Source of the DNA: Corbicula japonica
Lineage: Eukaryota; Mollusca; Bivalvia; Venerida; Cyrenidae
Reading direction: 5' to 3'
Assembly: GCA_038501625.1 (NCBI GenBank)
Contig: JAZAYU010000696.1
Location: 62,001-126,000 of the forward strand
Length of the DNA: 64,000 nucleotides
Part shown: in pieces, positions 1 through 14,100 of the stretch
Layout of the letters: every line of letters begins with the position of its first letter
How positions within the stretch are numbered: the stretch's first letter is position 1
Position numbers and translations under genes: made by a program
Notes under the pieces: generated by a model
The model's database searches: none
Told to the model about the DNA's origin: nothing
What the model saw: only the letters and a program-made list of their open reading frames with translations

Positions 1-55
1 AGATGCTTGAGATTTGAGACTGGTCCACGGTTTCAGTTTTATGATATTTGGGCCT
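1..55. mobile_element. half of a palindromic MITE cut by the window edge
   Basis: Positions 5-52 match the right half of the hairpin element at 9649-9791 (GCTTGAGATTTGAGAC, then TTTTATGATNTTGGGC). The left half would be outside the window. Confidence 0.7.
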
Positions 56-739
56 GATTAATTTTACTCTGAAAATTATATCATAATCAATACTAATGAT
101 GGTAGACAGGAGCTGATGTTTCAGCTAAGAACTGAATTACGTCAACGGGCAAATATGGACAGAGAATCCTAATGACAACAATTCATTTGCCTGGCGCTAC
201 TTAATTTTTTTTCAAGCTGTTAAATCAATTTACTATTAAAATGTAAAATAAGTTTTCTACACAATTGGCATCTATATAACAATTACTAGTAACTAATTTT
301 GGTAAGAAATTGGATTTAAAAGATTTGTTTTGAATCCATATAATTTAAATGAATACAGTAAAACTTCGAAAACTCGAACATCAAAAACTCGAGCACCAGT
401 AAATAAAACATGTTACAATTATGAAGAAATCTTTTAATAACCATTATGTCTCTAAAGCTAAAAGTCTTAAATTTTAGAAAAATTCCCATAGCTAAGTACT
501 TACTAATTAAACAATGGAACATTAAGAAAAGACATGAACAGAAAACATTTGGTGTAATGAGCAAAAATGCTTCCCTTCAAGATTCACTCCATAGCATATG
601 GCTGTTATCACATGGGCAAACAGTGTAGATCCACATTAGCTGTCACATCCATGCCCTTGGAGCAGAATCTACACTGTTTGCTTTTGATTAATTAGCTTAT
701 TTCAAACCAAAGTAAACATGACAGCTGATTTGTTCTTTC
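56..739. other. UBE2O intron 14, mostly unassigned
   Basis: AT-rich with no supported exon. Positions 610-690 carry a fragment of the dispersed GTGTAGATCC/ATCTACACTG palindromic MITE family found repeatedly in this window. Confidence 0.5.
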
Positions 740-1921
740 TAGGGATGGGAACGAGTAGCAAAATCGTTACTCGGGTACTCGGATCTTGTTCCGATCGAGT
801 ACTCGGGTACTCGAAACCTTTCTCTAACGCAAGAGAAAAATATCAACTTCCATAAGTTTTAACGATCGTACCGGGTATGATCATGCAAAACTGCATGTGA
901 TTATCAATCACTCAAGACGATACACAAGACATTTAAAGGAAACAAAAATAAATTAATGATATTTACATTTCGATTATCAACGTTGAAAACATTTAACTAG
1001 GTTGAATTACACCAAATCACACTGTACCCCTCCGTGGTCCATTCGAATGAAGTCCGTTTTAATAATATGCTATTTTTTCTCATCATCTAGTGGCCTCTTA
1101 ACTGTTAGAAATCGACCTTTTTGTGGCTTGTTTGCAGAAATAACATATCAGGAAAACAAACGAAAGCAATTTCATGCCTATATCTCGTTTGCAAGAGGCG
1201 AACTAGTTCCAGATCAGCGGATGTATATTTTTGGCACTGTATTTGCGATACCGCGTTTAAAATATGGTCTTTCCGGTTAGAGATCAGTAATTTTCTTACA
1301 TGTAAGTGAACCCCCTATTTCCTGAGTGTTTTTGAATAGATGAAATGTTAAATGTACATTGAATATTGAGAATTTAACATTGAGGTCTATGGGAATTGGA
1401 TTTACTTTGGTTCAACCTAACTAAATAATTAATTAGCCCGTGTCACAAACTAGAACATCTCCGTAAATTGTACACATCGTGAAAATAGTGTATGTTCTCC
1501 AATCAGATTTTATTTCAGTTTTGCAAACTTACAATCAACAATCGCATTTAATTTAATTACTAAATAAACAAAATCAAATAAAACGCCGACGTGAGAAGCG
1601 TCGTGCTTAAAATATTCAGGTGCTAATTTTCATGATTGCAAATTGTCTGTGTTACGGCATCAAACAATAACGTCAATTAGGCGCCAATTATTGGATATTT
1701 GTGCCCCTTAGTGTCATCCTGTTTATTCGAAACCAGGTGCGAGGTGTTGACAATTAACTGTCAGTCGGCGATTTGTAGGATTCCATAAAGGCAACTTTTA
1801 TAAAACTCGGTTGATATTTTTGTTTATATTTTTAATCAGGTACTCGAATACTTTATGAACTACTCGGGTACTCGGACATTAAGCGAGTACCAGAGTACTT
1901 GATTACTCGTTCCCATCCCTA
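740..1921. mobile_element. hAT-type MITE no. 1 with 8-bp target duplication
   Basis: The ends are TAGGGATGGGAACGAGTA and its inverted copy TACTCGTTCCCATCCCTA. The 8-bp direct repeat GTTCTTTC flanks it exactly (732-739 and 1922-1929), the size hAT transposases make. Both subterminal regions are full of TACTCG/CGAGTA words. The 1182-bp interior has no transposase ORF, so it is non-autonomous. Confidence 0.88.
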
Positions 1922-2056
1922 GTTCTTTCATGCATTAAAACCAGTATTTAGAGTTAAACAATGGAACATTGAAAACTACATGAATGTGAAACATTTGTGT
2001 GTAATAAGCTGAATGTCTGCATTTGTGAATAATGAGCTAAAAGCTTTTGTACACAC

Positions 2057-2157
2057 CTCTTTTCTGACAGCACTGATGAACTCCTTTTGACTGAGAGGTT
2101 TCTCTTCATCAGATCTAAAGCGGTGACTCAATGGAGCTTCACTGCAAACTTCAAAAC
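2057..2157 (-). CDS. UBE2O: UBE2O exon 14 (immediately before UBC domain)
   Basis: Codes FEVCSEAPLSHRF, then QKEFISAVRKE, aligning with FSVLEFAPSNHSF and FFSTVRKE just upstream of the UBC fold. Ends in phase 0 with donor GAG|GTGTGT. No further UBE2O exon was recognised between 1 and 2056. Confidence 0.9.
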
Positions 2158-5100
2158 CTGCAAAATAATGTGTTTTCAGTCAGAACAACCATAGAAGAAC
2201 AAACAGAAATAGTTATTTACAGAAACATCTATAATCCTTAACTCAATATAATATACTGGATTTATTGTGTGTGCAACCAGTGTAGATCCAGACCATATCA
2301 ACCGGACCTTCACTGGTCGCTTTTGGGTCAGAAATAGCCTAATGAATCTAAAAGCAAACAGTGTACATCACGATCAGACGGCACATATGTGCCTGTGCAC
2401 TCATCCAAGCAATAAATGTTGTATACATGGAGTAAAAGGATAGAGCTTTATTTATAGAACTGTATTGTTAGTGTATCAACAACAATTAAAAACACAATTC
2501 AACTTCTTGAAATGTTATCGACACAGACTGACAGAGCAAGTTTAATATTGAAAAGATATGAAATAATCTAACAGTCTGATAATGCTATTAACATAATAAA
2601 GTATTAGAATGTACCTTTTTCCTCCTTGTTTACGTCTTGTTCTTCTTCTTCCAACTCTGAATCGTTCAGCACTATCTGCTCGGAAGCTTCCGTCTCAGGA
2701 GAACTTCTTTTCTCATGGCTCTCAAGTTCCTTGATGCATTCTGTTCTAGAAGTACTATCTTCATCAGTGGAGTAGGAATCTAAACTGAAAGGACCTTTCC
2801 CACTGTCTATCGATTCTATCATTTTTTCTTGCATTTTTGCAAATATTTCAGAATCTGACATGTTTTTATCATATCCAAACTTGTATGCAAGCCAGCGTTT
2901 GTTGACCTCTTGCTTTACAAGCATGAGTCCCACATTTAGAGCTCTGCACACTTTAGTACACAATGTAATATAATTAGCAGATGCCTTCCTCTCAGAATCA
3001 GTTGTCAGTTTGTCTGCAGAACCAGTCTGTAGCAGTTTGTTTGAGGAACCAGTCTGTAGTTTGCCAGTTGCGCCAGCCAGTGTGACTGACTTCTCTGAAC
3101 CAGGCTGGTTCTCTGTTTTAGATTCTGTAGTTAGACTGGTCTCAGTATTGCCAGCAATCTCTTGATTTTCCCTCATAGTCTGCAGTACAGTCTGCAGCTC
3201 TTTAGCAATGTTTTCTTGATCACAGACAGAAATAATCACATTCTGTATGATATCAGTCACACTTTCTGAATTAACATCAATAGGTATAGTGCTATCTCCT
3301 TTGGCACCATTTTGGTAACCCTGATCAGAACTACCCTGGGACTTTGGTATTTTGGCACTGGTTTTCTGAGCACTTTCTGTAATTTTTGCATGTAAAGTTA
3401 TATCAAAGATGATCCTTAGCATTGGATCTTCTATATTAGACCCGTAATCAATGAGAGCTTTTCTCAATCTTTCAAGTGTAGCACACTCTTCCTTAGTTTC
3501 ACATTTACCTCCTTCTGCTCCAGTGTCAAGACTAGCACCATCCTTAAAGGATTCATCAGTCTTATTACTGTCAGCTTCTCTGGAAGGAGTATCAAGACTT
3601 CCCTCATCTCTGGAGGTTCTATGTTTATAGATCTGAGCAACATGCATGGCAAGTTTTGCTGTCTTTTCTTTTCTGAGTTCATCTTTTATATCCGAAATTA
3701 GTTCTGTAATCTCTTCAGCATCAAAAAATGAAGACTGCAGAATTTTTTCCACTTCTCTGCAGCGCTTAAATATAGCTAGTATATCTTTGTAAACCTGTCT
3801 CCATTTCTCCAGGTACGGACTGGTTAATGTCTCAAACACACTGAGGAGTCCAGCTACGGCAGCTTGAGCTCTATCCAGTAACAGGTCCAGTTCCTGCTTC
3901 TTAGCATCATTTAATGTCCATTGCTGCTTAGATCTACAAAACAGATTCAGTAAATTGGATAACCACTTAGCAATGATTACATGGCAAATATTATAAGTTT
4001 ACCTAGGCTAAATACAAGTTACAACACTTGATAACTGTTAGAACAGTATGTCATGGTGCAACAGATATTCTTAAAACCTCATTTGCAATCAAGTCATACA
4101 GGATAAAAAATTGTCTTCAAGTTAAGAATGTTTGTACACTTCTATTCATTCCTTGCTTTAAAAACATAATCCATGATAATGACCTCTGTTTTCTTCGGTT
4201 TGTTAAAACAAAACTGCCGACAAACATACAAAACAAGAGCCGTCAGTGACGGGTTATGCTCCCCAACGCTGCTTTGTCACAAATATTTTTTTATTAGTAC
4301 AGGAAGACTCTTATACTTTGTGAGATATTCCCCAGACAAAAAATAAGTATCAGAAATTTCAAAGGGCACTAACTCAAAAATGAATAAAGCAAGAGTTATG
4401 GCTCTTGTGCGATGCACCGGTCCTCATTGAGATCATTATACTTATGAAGTTGGAAGTTCATAACCGTAATACTTCGTGAGATATGCCCCGGACAAAAAAT
4501 AAGTATGAGAAATTTCAAAGGGCATTAACTCAAAAATGAATAAAGCAAGAGTTATGATGCACTGCACTGCTCCTCATTGAGATCATTCTACTCATGAAGT
4601 TTCAAGTTCATAACTCTTATACTTTGTGAGATATTCCCCAGACAAAAAATAAGTATCAGAAATTTCAAAGGGCACTAACTCAAAAATGAATAAAGCAAGA
4701 GTTATGGCTCTTGTGCGATGCACCGGTCCTCATTGAGATCATTATACTTATGAAGTTTGAAGTTCATAACCCTAATACTTCGTGAGATATGCCCCGGACA
4801 AAAAATATGAGAAATTTCAAAGGGCATTAACTCAAAAATGAATAAAGCAAGAGTTATGGCTCTTGTGCGCTGCACCGGTCCTCATTGAGATCATTATACT
4901 TATGAAGTTTGAAGTTCATAACCCTAATACTTTGTGTGATATGCCCTGGACAAAAAATAAGTAAGAGAAATTTCAAAGGGCAATAAATCAAAAATCAATA
5001 AAGCAAGAGTTATGGTTCTTTTGCAATGCACTGCTCCTCATTGAGATCTATCTACTTATGAAGTTTCAACTTCATAACTCTTATACTTTGTGAAATTAGC

Positions 5101-8100
5101 CCTGGACAAAAAGTAAGTATTAGAAATTTCAAAGGGCAATAACTCAAAAATGAATAAAGCAAGAGTTATGGTTCTTGTGCACTGCACTGGTCCTCCCTGA
5201 GATCTATCTAGTTATGAAGTTTCAACTTCATAACTCTTATACTTTGTGAGATATGCCCTGGACAAAAAGTAAGTATGAGAAATTTCAAAGGGCAATAACT
5301 CAAAAATGAATAAAGCAAGAGTTATGGTTCATGTGCACTGCACTGCTCCTCAATGAGATCTAACTACCTATGAAGTTTAGTCTTGATACCTCTTATAGTT
5401 TTTGTGTAATTGTCCGGACAATATTATGACGGACGGATGAACGGACGAACGAACGAACGGAAGGACGAACGGGACGGACGGACGGACAAAGCGGCAACTA
5501 TATGCTCCCCCGAATTTCGGGGGGAGCATAATAATTTCTTTGGCAAACCAGTCGTTAAAGAAGGAATACAAGATCACAGTTAAGTATATACTTTTTTTTC
5601 TTGACATTACTGTCTGATCCGGAGTCAGATTCATCATCTTCCGTTTCCCAGCTGACATCACTTTCCTCCTCCTCATCTTCATCAGACCACTCCTCCGACT
5701 CACTCCCAGACTCACTCTGAAACTACATCAAGTACAGACTTTCTATAACACAGGTGACGGTGAACACATAAATTAGTGTTTTTACTGCTTTAACAACCCA
5801 TGTGACTGCAGCCACATATTACAGATGAAGGTTCTCAGGAATATAATTAATCCATGTTAATTCCAACAACTGCCATTTTAAACAAATATTTGCTACTCAT
5901 TTTTTTAAAGTTTACTCATTTTACCATGAGAATAAATGACATCAATATTGCAGCATTAATCAATGTGTAAACATATGTTGTCAACCACAACTGTGGCAAA
6001 TGTATATGGTTAGAATTATAACCGACATTGAATCTCTTATACAGAATATTTTATGAGCATTTTAAATTGAAATTGTTAAATTAAAAAAGACATTTTTAAG
6101 AAATACAACTGTATAACCTTCTTTCATCACCTTGATTTATTTGTGGCATTGAGGATATTTGATTTTATCATTGTAAGATGTAAGTGTATTTCACTGAGTG
6201 GCTTAAGTCACCACAAAATAAAAAAAACATGTAATTCCATAGTTTACATGTGAAATATACTTCTATCTTTCACTGATTAAAAAAATCTGGTTATTTAAAA
6301 CTATTAATCAATTATTAGGGTGATTAAAAAATGCGATTTGTCAAAACATCACATACTCAAACCTATTTTCTGAACATTCTCATTGGAAAATTATGTTCTA
6401 GCATACCAGATCAGGTCATACGGTGTTTTCACCCTTGTAGGAAATTTCGATCCTACACCCCCCATGTAGAATGAGTCAGGTGAGTGAAGTCATATATTCA
6501 AGTAAGTGACGTTATTTATAAACAAAAAGGTTTGCGTTAATGTCAATATTTCAGCATAAGGAAAATAAAAAAGTTTGTATACATACACAAAATGTTATAA
6601 ATAATAAAAGGTATGCAAGAAGAGTATCTTGCATGAGTCATTCGGTAAAGATGGAAAAATCTGTCACCTCGGGTGAACTGTTTTTGGGGGGAACTCGGCA
6701 GAGCCTCGTTCCCACCAAACAGTTCTACCTCGGTGACAGATTTTTACATCTTCACCTCACACTCATGCATGATACTTATATGCATCTGGGTAACAATCTG
6801 AAAAATTAGAATGTGTCCTCGGACACTGATGCCCCCACTTCTATAATTACATTTGTAACAAAGGGCCATAACTCAGGTAAAATGGTTGCAGGAAAAAATC
6901 CTTTCTTAATGATCATCTACACATCCTGCTTGATCATCTGTGCAAGTTGGAAAGAAATCTGCTTGATGAGAAGATTTGGGGAACATACGTATGGATGGAT
7001 GTATAGATGAGTGCAACTCTATATGCCTCTGTGGGGGGCATAAAAAACAGTGAAAATAAAAATGACTAGAATGTTGTGTTCCGCGGACACATGTGTCGCC
7101 TGCATGGAAAAAATTGAAATGTGGGCCTATGTTTAATCATATATAATAAAAATATTTTTTTTTAGTTGAATTCAATACTACACCGCATAACACATGTGTC
7201 ATCTAAATTGCATTTAAACAGGTAATAACTATAATAATGGTGAAACCCAAGTTATCTTGTCAAAAATTTGCACGCAGATGAGTTTTTCAAAGTATTAAGT
7301 GAATTGAACAAGTACTTTCCATTTTACAGGCAACACTAAGTTGTTGTTAAAGTTGCATTTGAAAGGGACATAACTAATAAAATATTCAAACAGGAGTTAT
7401 AATTTTTGTAGTTGTCGATGGCACTGTTCATGTTGATGATACAATCCAAGTATTCAAATTATACACAACAAGTTTCATGTGAAATTAGCATTTGAAAAGA
7501 AAATAGTCAAACAGGAGTTATGATTCCTGTTGTAAACCGATGTTGTTGATGTTCATGAAGATGATATATTCGAAGAGTGAATAGGACAAGTACTTTAAAA
7601 GTTATAGGCAACATGAAGTTTCATGTTAAAGTTGTATATTAAAGGGACACAACTCATAAAATAGTCCAGCAGGAGTTATCATTCTTGTTCTTCATACTGA
7701 CGCTGTTCATGAAGATGATTTATTTCGGAATCGAATATCAAGTGAATTTTCAAAGTTAAAGTCAACATTAAGTTTCATGTTAAAGTTGCATTTGAAAGGG
7801 GCATAACTCAAAATATAATCAAACAGGAGTTATGATTCTTTTTGTTACCAATGTTGTTGATCATGCTGATAATGTATTCCAAGTATGAAGTGAATAGGGC
7901 AAGAACTTTCAAAGTTATAGTTAACATTATGTTTCATGTTAAAGTTGCATTTGAAAGGGGCATAACTCCAAAATATTGAAACTGGAGTTATCATTCTTGT
8001 CGTCACAGATGGCATTGTTCATGCTGATGATATATTCCAAGTATGAAGTGAATAGGACAAGTACTTTCAAAGTTAAGAAAACTTTAAGTTTCAGGTTAAA

Positions 8101-11100
8101 GTTGCATTTGAAAGGGGCATAACTCAAAAAATATTGAAACTGGAGTTATCATTATTGTTGTCATAGATGGCATTGTTCATGTTGATGATAAATTCCAAGT
8201 ATGAAGTGAATAGGACAAGTACTTTCAAAGTTATAGGCAACATTAAGTTTCGGGTTAAAGTTGCATTTGAAAGGGGCATAACTCATAAAAAATACTGAAA
8301 CTGGAGTTATCATTCTTGTCGTCACAGATGGCATTCTTCATGCTGATGATATATTCCAAGTATGAAGTGAATAGGACAAGTACTTTGAATTCAAAGTTAT
8401 AGGCAACATTAAGTTTCAGATTAAAGTTGCATTTGAAAGGGGCATAAATAAAAAAATATTGGAACTGGAGTTATCATTCTTGTCGTCACAGATGGCATTG
8501 TTCATGCTGATGATATATTCCAAGTATGCAGTGAATAGGACAAGTACTTTCAAAGTTATAGGCAACATTAAGTTTCAGATAAAAGTTGGGGGTCTACCAG
8601 ATGACGGCACTGACGATGACGACGACGAAGATGCCGTCGGACAATAGCATCCCTATGTGTCAACCTGCTATCGCAGGCGACACAATAATCCACTGTTTCA
8701 ATACCATTATAAATTCACCAAGAAAATTCTATAATTCACCTTAAAGCATAAAAAAATGAATTGTGAATGCTTGTTATTGATCATGAACTACCACAGAATG
8801 ATAATGTAAGCATGTTTACTTCTTCTCCAATGATATAGAGGTCCTGGGGATAACAGCTGGTCATTGTATTGTCTGGCCACCACACCTGGATGGTACCATC
8901 TGGGTCCAGTCTAAACACCTGACCAACAGCCTCCACATCCTTGTCATCCTAAAACAATACATACTCGTCTTCATATACGGGCTGACAACAAACTCAAGAT
9001 AAGTGTAATACTTAAAAAGCTCCTTAACACCAAATTATACATCTCAAGGATGTGATTAACACATTGCGGGGCTTTCTTTTGTGACTTAGGCTCTAGTACT
9101 TAATTTTATAAATAATAAGTTCATTTAAATGTTATATTCATTAAAATTCATTATTTTCATAAATTTCAAATAAGCAGTTACATCATAATTAGGAGTGGTA
9201 ATCTTTATTTCTGTTCTCTTATTTATTTATTTTTTATCTTAAATATTATGTAGATCTTAAATAGCAGCTAGCTTGCACAACATTAACCATTTACTCCATG
9301 TGATATGGGTGTTTTCTCATGGGTGAACAGTGTAGATCCAGATCCACATTCATGCTATCTGATCAGGATCTACACTATAAGCTTTAGATATATTAGCCAA
9401 CAAAGCTGGATCTACCCTGGTTGCAGATGCTATAACACACGAATAATTTTATGGAGTAAAACGGTTAATACATTTTCTCTAAAAACAAATAATTTGAGCA
9501 TATATATATATATATATCACCTCATATCCCCCGACCCTGATGACAGTATGACCAGCTCGAAACTTGTAATCTGGGTGATCCTTTACATCAAACACACTCA
9601 GCTCAACGGGCTCCCGTTCTTCTGGCCTGAGACATAATCATCATCAGGGCCCAAGATCATAAAACTAAGACTGCAGACCAGTCTCAAATTTCAAGCAGCT
9701 GATTGGATGAAATGGTGACCAGTCGCCATTTCATCCAATCTTGTGCTTGAGATTTGAGACTTATCCCAATCATAATTTTATGATCTTGGGCACAGGTATT
9801 ACAACATAGGCATAGACATGTATCATGATTTAACTGTATACAAGTATCCTTAATTCTAACAATTTATCCAAAAGTTTACTTTTCATTAACTTTTTTGCAT
9901 AATTGACAGACCGTCACTTTTAATAATAACAATGCTATTATATGGAGCAATCAATATGAAGATATATGGATGTTTTCAAAATGGTCTTTGCGTAAGACGT
10001 AAAGATAAATAGTTTACTTGTTGGACTTTCCAGGAATGTAAGGTTTGATCCATTTCACCATGACAGTTCTCTCCTTGTGATCGCTGCTCACAACCACACC
10101 ATAGTCTGTACCAGTCGTACCTTAAACAAATCAAGCCAATCAATACTCAAAAATAGCCTGAACTCATCAATTTCTAAAGACTAAAGACATGTGTAGCACT
10201 TATCCATAAAGCTTTTTTTGTAAGTTGTTTATTAAACTGAACATATTAATCCTTTACTCCATATATAATGCTTTTATTGCAAGGGCTAACATTTAAGATC
10301 TGATCAGTCGGCACATTAGTGCGACCAGTGCAGATCCAGATCAGAGGGCATAAATGGACAGGTTCACCTGGATCCACACTAAACAAATATGCATCAAAAT
10401 GCGTATATATGAAGTAAAGCGTTAATGGATATTTACAGGTAAAAGTTGAAATTACATTAAAAAGTTTTGCATACCTTCATTATTGAGGACAAAATCACCT
10501 GGGAAGTATTCAAGATCATCAAGATGATGTATTGGGTATAATTCTGGAGAGGCTATGTTGTCTTCAACTGTACCATCCTGTCAATAAAGTCAAGTAGATG
10601 TCACTTATTTTTTCATCATTTACATTAAATATATTCATGCTAAATATTAATTCACAAACTGGCATGATTCAAAGAACATAATTTCTTTTGTTGTTGAGTC
10701 TTTAACAATAAAATGCAATATTAAACAGTCAATCTTTTAAGAGTTGCCAGCAAATAGTGTGAATTTAAATTGCCAGCTGAAGAATCTGCAATGATATGCA
10801 ATGACTAAGACTTGAACTCTGTGTTAAGTAAGAGGCTCTGACAGAATTGCTTATCACATTGCTAAAACTTTTGGGAGTATGATTCCTGCATTAAGCAAAA
10901 CTGTAATGACATCTAGAAAAATGTTGAAAACAGGATTTTTTTTTGTGAAAGCCTAAAGGCTATTTTACCACCAACAAGCTCATTTAGTACAAAGCATCTC
11001 CCACTGACCTACAAAAATTACAGACTAACTCCTTAGAAGTCAGTCGAATATAAATATTTTTATTAATTTATCAACAAAAGTTGAAAATTACAGGCAAAAC

Positions 11101-14100
11101 CTTGCATCTATTGGCAGAATGAAACATATGTGCATTTTCCAGAAAAAAACAACAACATGAATTATAATATAAAATTTGGTTTTCAACTTGGGATGGGGCC
11201 GAATATTCGAATATTTGGTTTGACAACGAATATTCGAATGAGATTTTAGGATTCGAATATTCGAGATTTTTAATATAAGTATGCTCTCTTCCAAAAAGAA
11301 TGTTAGATTAAAAATACTGGAGTTGTCCATAATAAAATGCGCCAATACAGGCCCATAGACCACTTACAGGTAGGTAAATACAGCCCTTTCAAAAAATTAC
11401 ACGAACATTAATTGATCTTTTGTTCTCAAGGTTGAGCAGGGGGGTAAATATCTTTTTCTCTGCCTAATTGTCGCATCAACCCAAATTGCAGGTGTACTTA
11501 ATTGTTATAAAAACAAAGTGTCACAGCAGGTGGTGTTGTATAGGCCCTAATTATTGGACTGATTGCTTACTAAGGCGATGGATTAAAGCCTGTTTATTGT
11601 CACCCGCGGTGCTAATTGGCAAGTTGACAGTTTGTTTTTCTTGCGACCACGGTATAGATTATCAATATTTTCATTGGTCTTATATGGGAAAAACTAGCAT
11701 ATGAAATGCAACAATTATAAATCACTTGAGTTGAAATATCCAATCAAGTGTTTCAATGTCTGTTTAATTTGGTTTTCGGTCTGAGCAATGTCTTTCCATA
11801 AAAATAGAACACAGTCTTCTTAAGCGTTCGTGCTGATCTAAATTAAAAATGCATCTTGGACTGTCAGCGTCAGAGTCTATTCTTCAGTATAATATGCTAT
11901 CCGTAAATAACAACAAACAATACTAGTTTTGATTCAAACTTCTTTACTCAAGTCGTACATCTTAAGATATTTAACATGAATGAACAGTGCTCCACTGATA
12001 CGATAACAATTATCAAATGTGACATATTTCGGATATTAAGAAAATTCGGACACATTTAGTTTGTGGAATTCTATCTAAACTCAGGTAAAAGTCGAATAAA
12101 ATTCGAATATTCGAATATATTCGAATATGTCTGTCAAATATTCAAATAGGGATTTTGGTATTCGATCCCATCCCTATTTTCAACGGATAACAATTGTAAA
12201 GTTACCTGCCACAGGACCCTGCATAAGGAGAAAGTTTACTAGATCTTGACACAGGACACTGCATGTACTTACCTGCCACATGACAATGCATGTACTTACC
12301 AGCCACATGACACTACATAAAAATGTGTTCCAGACCTCAACACAAGACACAGCATGTACTTACCTGCCACATGACACTGCATGAGGAGAATGTGTACCAG
12401 ATCTCAACACAAGACACAGCATGTACTTACCTGCCACATGACACTGCATGAGGAGAATGTGTACCAGATCTCTACAGGCACCTTATCTCCTGGCTTCACC
12501 TCCCTCTCGATGTGACTTTTCTTCTTTGCTTTCTTCCCTCTTAATCTCTTCAGTCCATGGCCAGACAAGCACGCCCTCTTTCTATTCTTCCTTTTAGTTG
12601 CTGGACTTTCCTGCTCAGACTTTGTGGACTCGGTTCCTGATCCAGAGTCACTTGCATCATCTTCTACATCTTCAAAATCATCATCCTTTTCAACAGCTTT
12701 TTCTTTATTGCTAACACACTTACTAGTTTCATCTTGATTTTCATCACAGTTTTCCTTGTTTTTATTAAACGAACCACTGTCTTTCTTCACTTTCCCACCT
12801 GTCAATTCTTCTGCACTTATTCCATTTACTGTTACATTTTCTTCAGCTTTAAGTTGTAATATATCTGGTATGATCTGCTTTCTAGGGGAGAGTTTATACA
12901 GCAGCGTGTCCTTTTCCTTGACAACATAGTATCCTTTGTCACCAAGCTGCATATGACAATGCTCGAAACAGTCAAGTCTTCTCAACCTTAAACAAACAAC
13001 AGCCAACTTCATTTGTTATTAGAGGTTTTTTTTGGCTCAAGTTCCTAATGAGTTGCAGCTATGTGCAATACAAAGGTAGATATTTTGAAAATTTTGAACA
13101 TAAAAACAAATGTGACCTTGACTTTTGAGGTAAGACTCACAGATTGTTATTTTCTCGCATATGAACATACAAGTACAAGTTGTCTTGGTGAATTAGCTCC
13201 AACCAATCCATCAACTTGACTATGTTGCGAGCAAAAGCACACAAAGATACAAAAAAAAAAAGCTAATGGCATTGTCAAGCAAATAAGGTGGGTACTCAAT
13301 TAACTACCTGAGACCTATGCACCAGTAGTCAATCAGCAAGAAAAAATTGGCAGAAATAATAGAAGCAGATTGATAAACAGTTTAAAATCATCTAACAGTA
13401 TGCACAGACTGCGCTTTGCAATCCAGCTAAAAAATTTTAAAACCTGAGAGATATGAAAAATCTTGACACATGAATATTTACCTTTTAAGATCTTCTCCCT
13501 CAACCACTGTTGGTGGGTGTTTAAGTTTGTCAATGCCAGCCCCAGTTCGTGTGAATCCCTTACACACCCAATTCACTTCCACACTCTCTGTCTTCACCTG
13601 TAATACCAACAGTTGTCAACACTATAAATTCTCACATGGAGCCTAAAGGGTGTCGATTTATTTTTAACAGCATTTTTTAAGTCTTACAGACATTTTTATA
13701 GACATATTTATCATATTGAAAATTTTTTTATTTTTACATACATGCACATAAATCAGTATAATGCTCAACTAGGTTATTGCTTCTTTTCCTTTACATAATT
13801 AAATCATATCATTAAAATTCAAATTGGATACCTGACTTAGCATGTATACTTTCATTTACAGATTGTACAACTAAGGATGATCATGAAGGACAACACTGAC
13901 AACCAGATGACAGAGAACAGTTTGGCACACTTGAATTCAATTTAGTATATTTGTGTAACATAACAAAATGAAGGTCAACTTAAGTTTTGGTTAGAAGCAA
14001 CTTTCTTTTGACAGAATTACTGTCCTTCTGCTACTTGAAATTTTCCAAACGATGATAAGTCAAGATTTAAATAATATTTGGTATACAGTGGAGCTTCGCT

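Noticed and set aside
5377..5715. 112-codon minus ORF with RPSVPFVLPFVRSSVHPSV
   Set aside because: A frame through the GGAC run and the end of element A plus a wrong frame of UBE2O exon 12.
8459..8647. ORF ending in an Asp-rich tail (GTDDDDDEDAVGQ)
   Set aside because: The Asp run is the GACGATGAC tract at the 3' end of tandem-core element C.
12404..12430. Extension of UBE2O exon 7 through VSTCCVLC
   Set aside because: This is intron read-through past a perfect donor; the next exon continues in phase with DGTVE as in the family.
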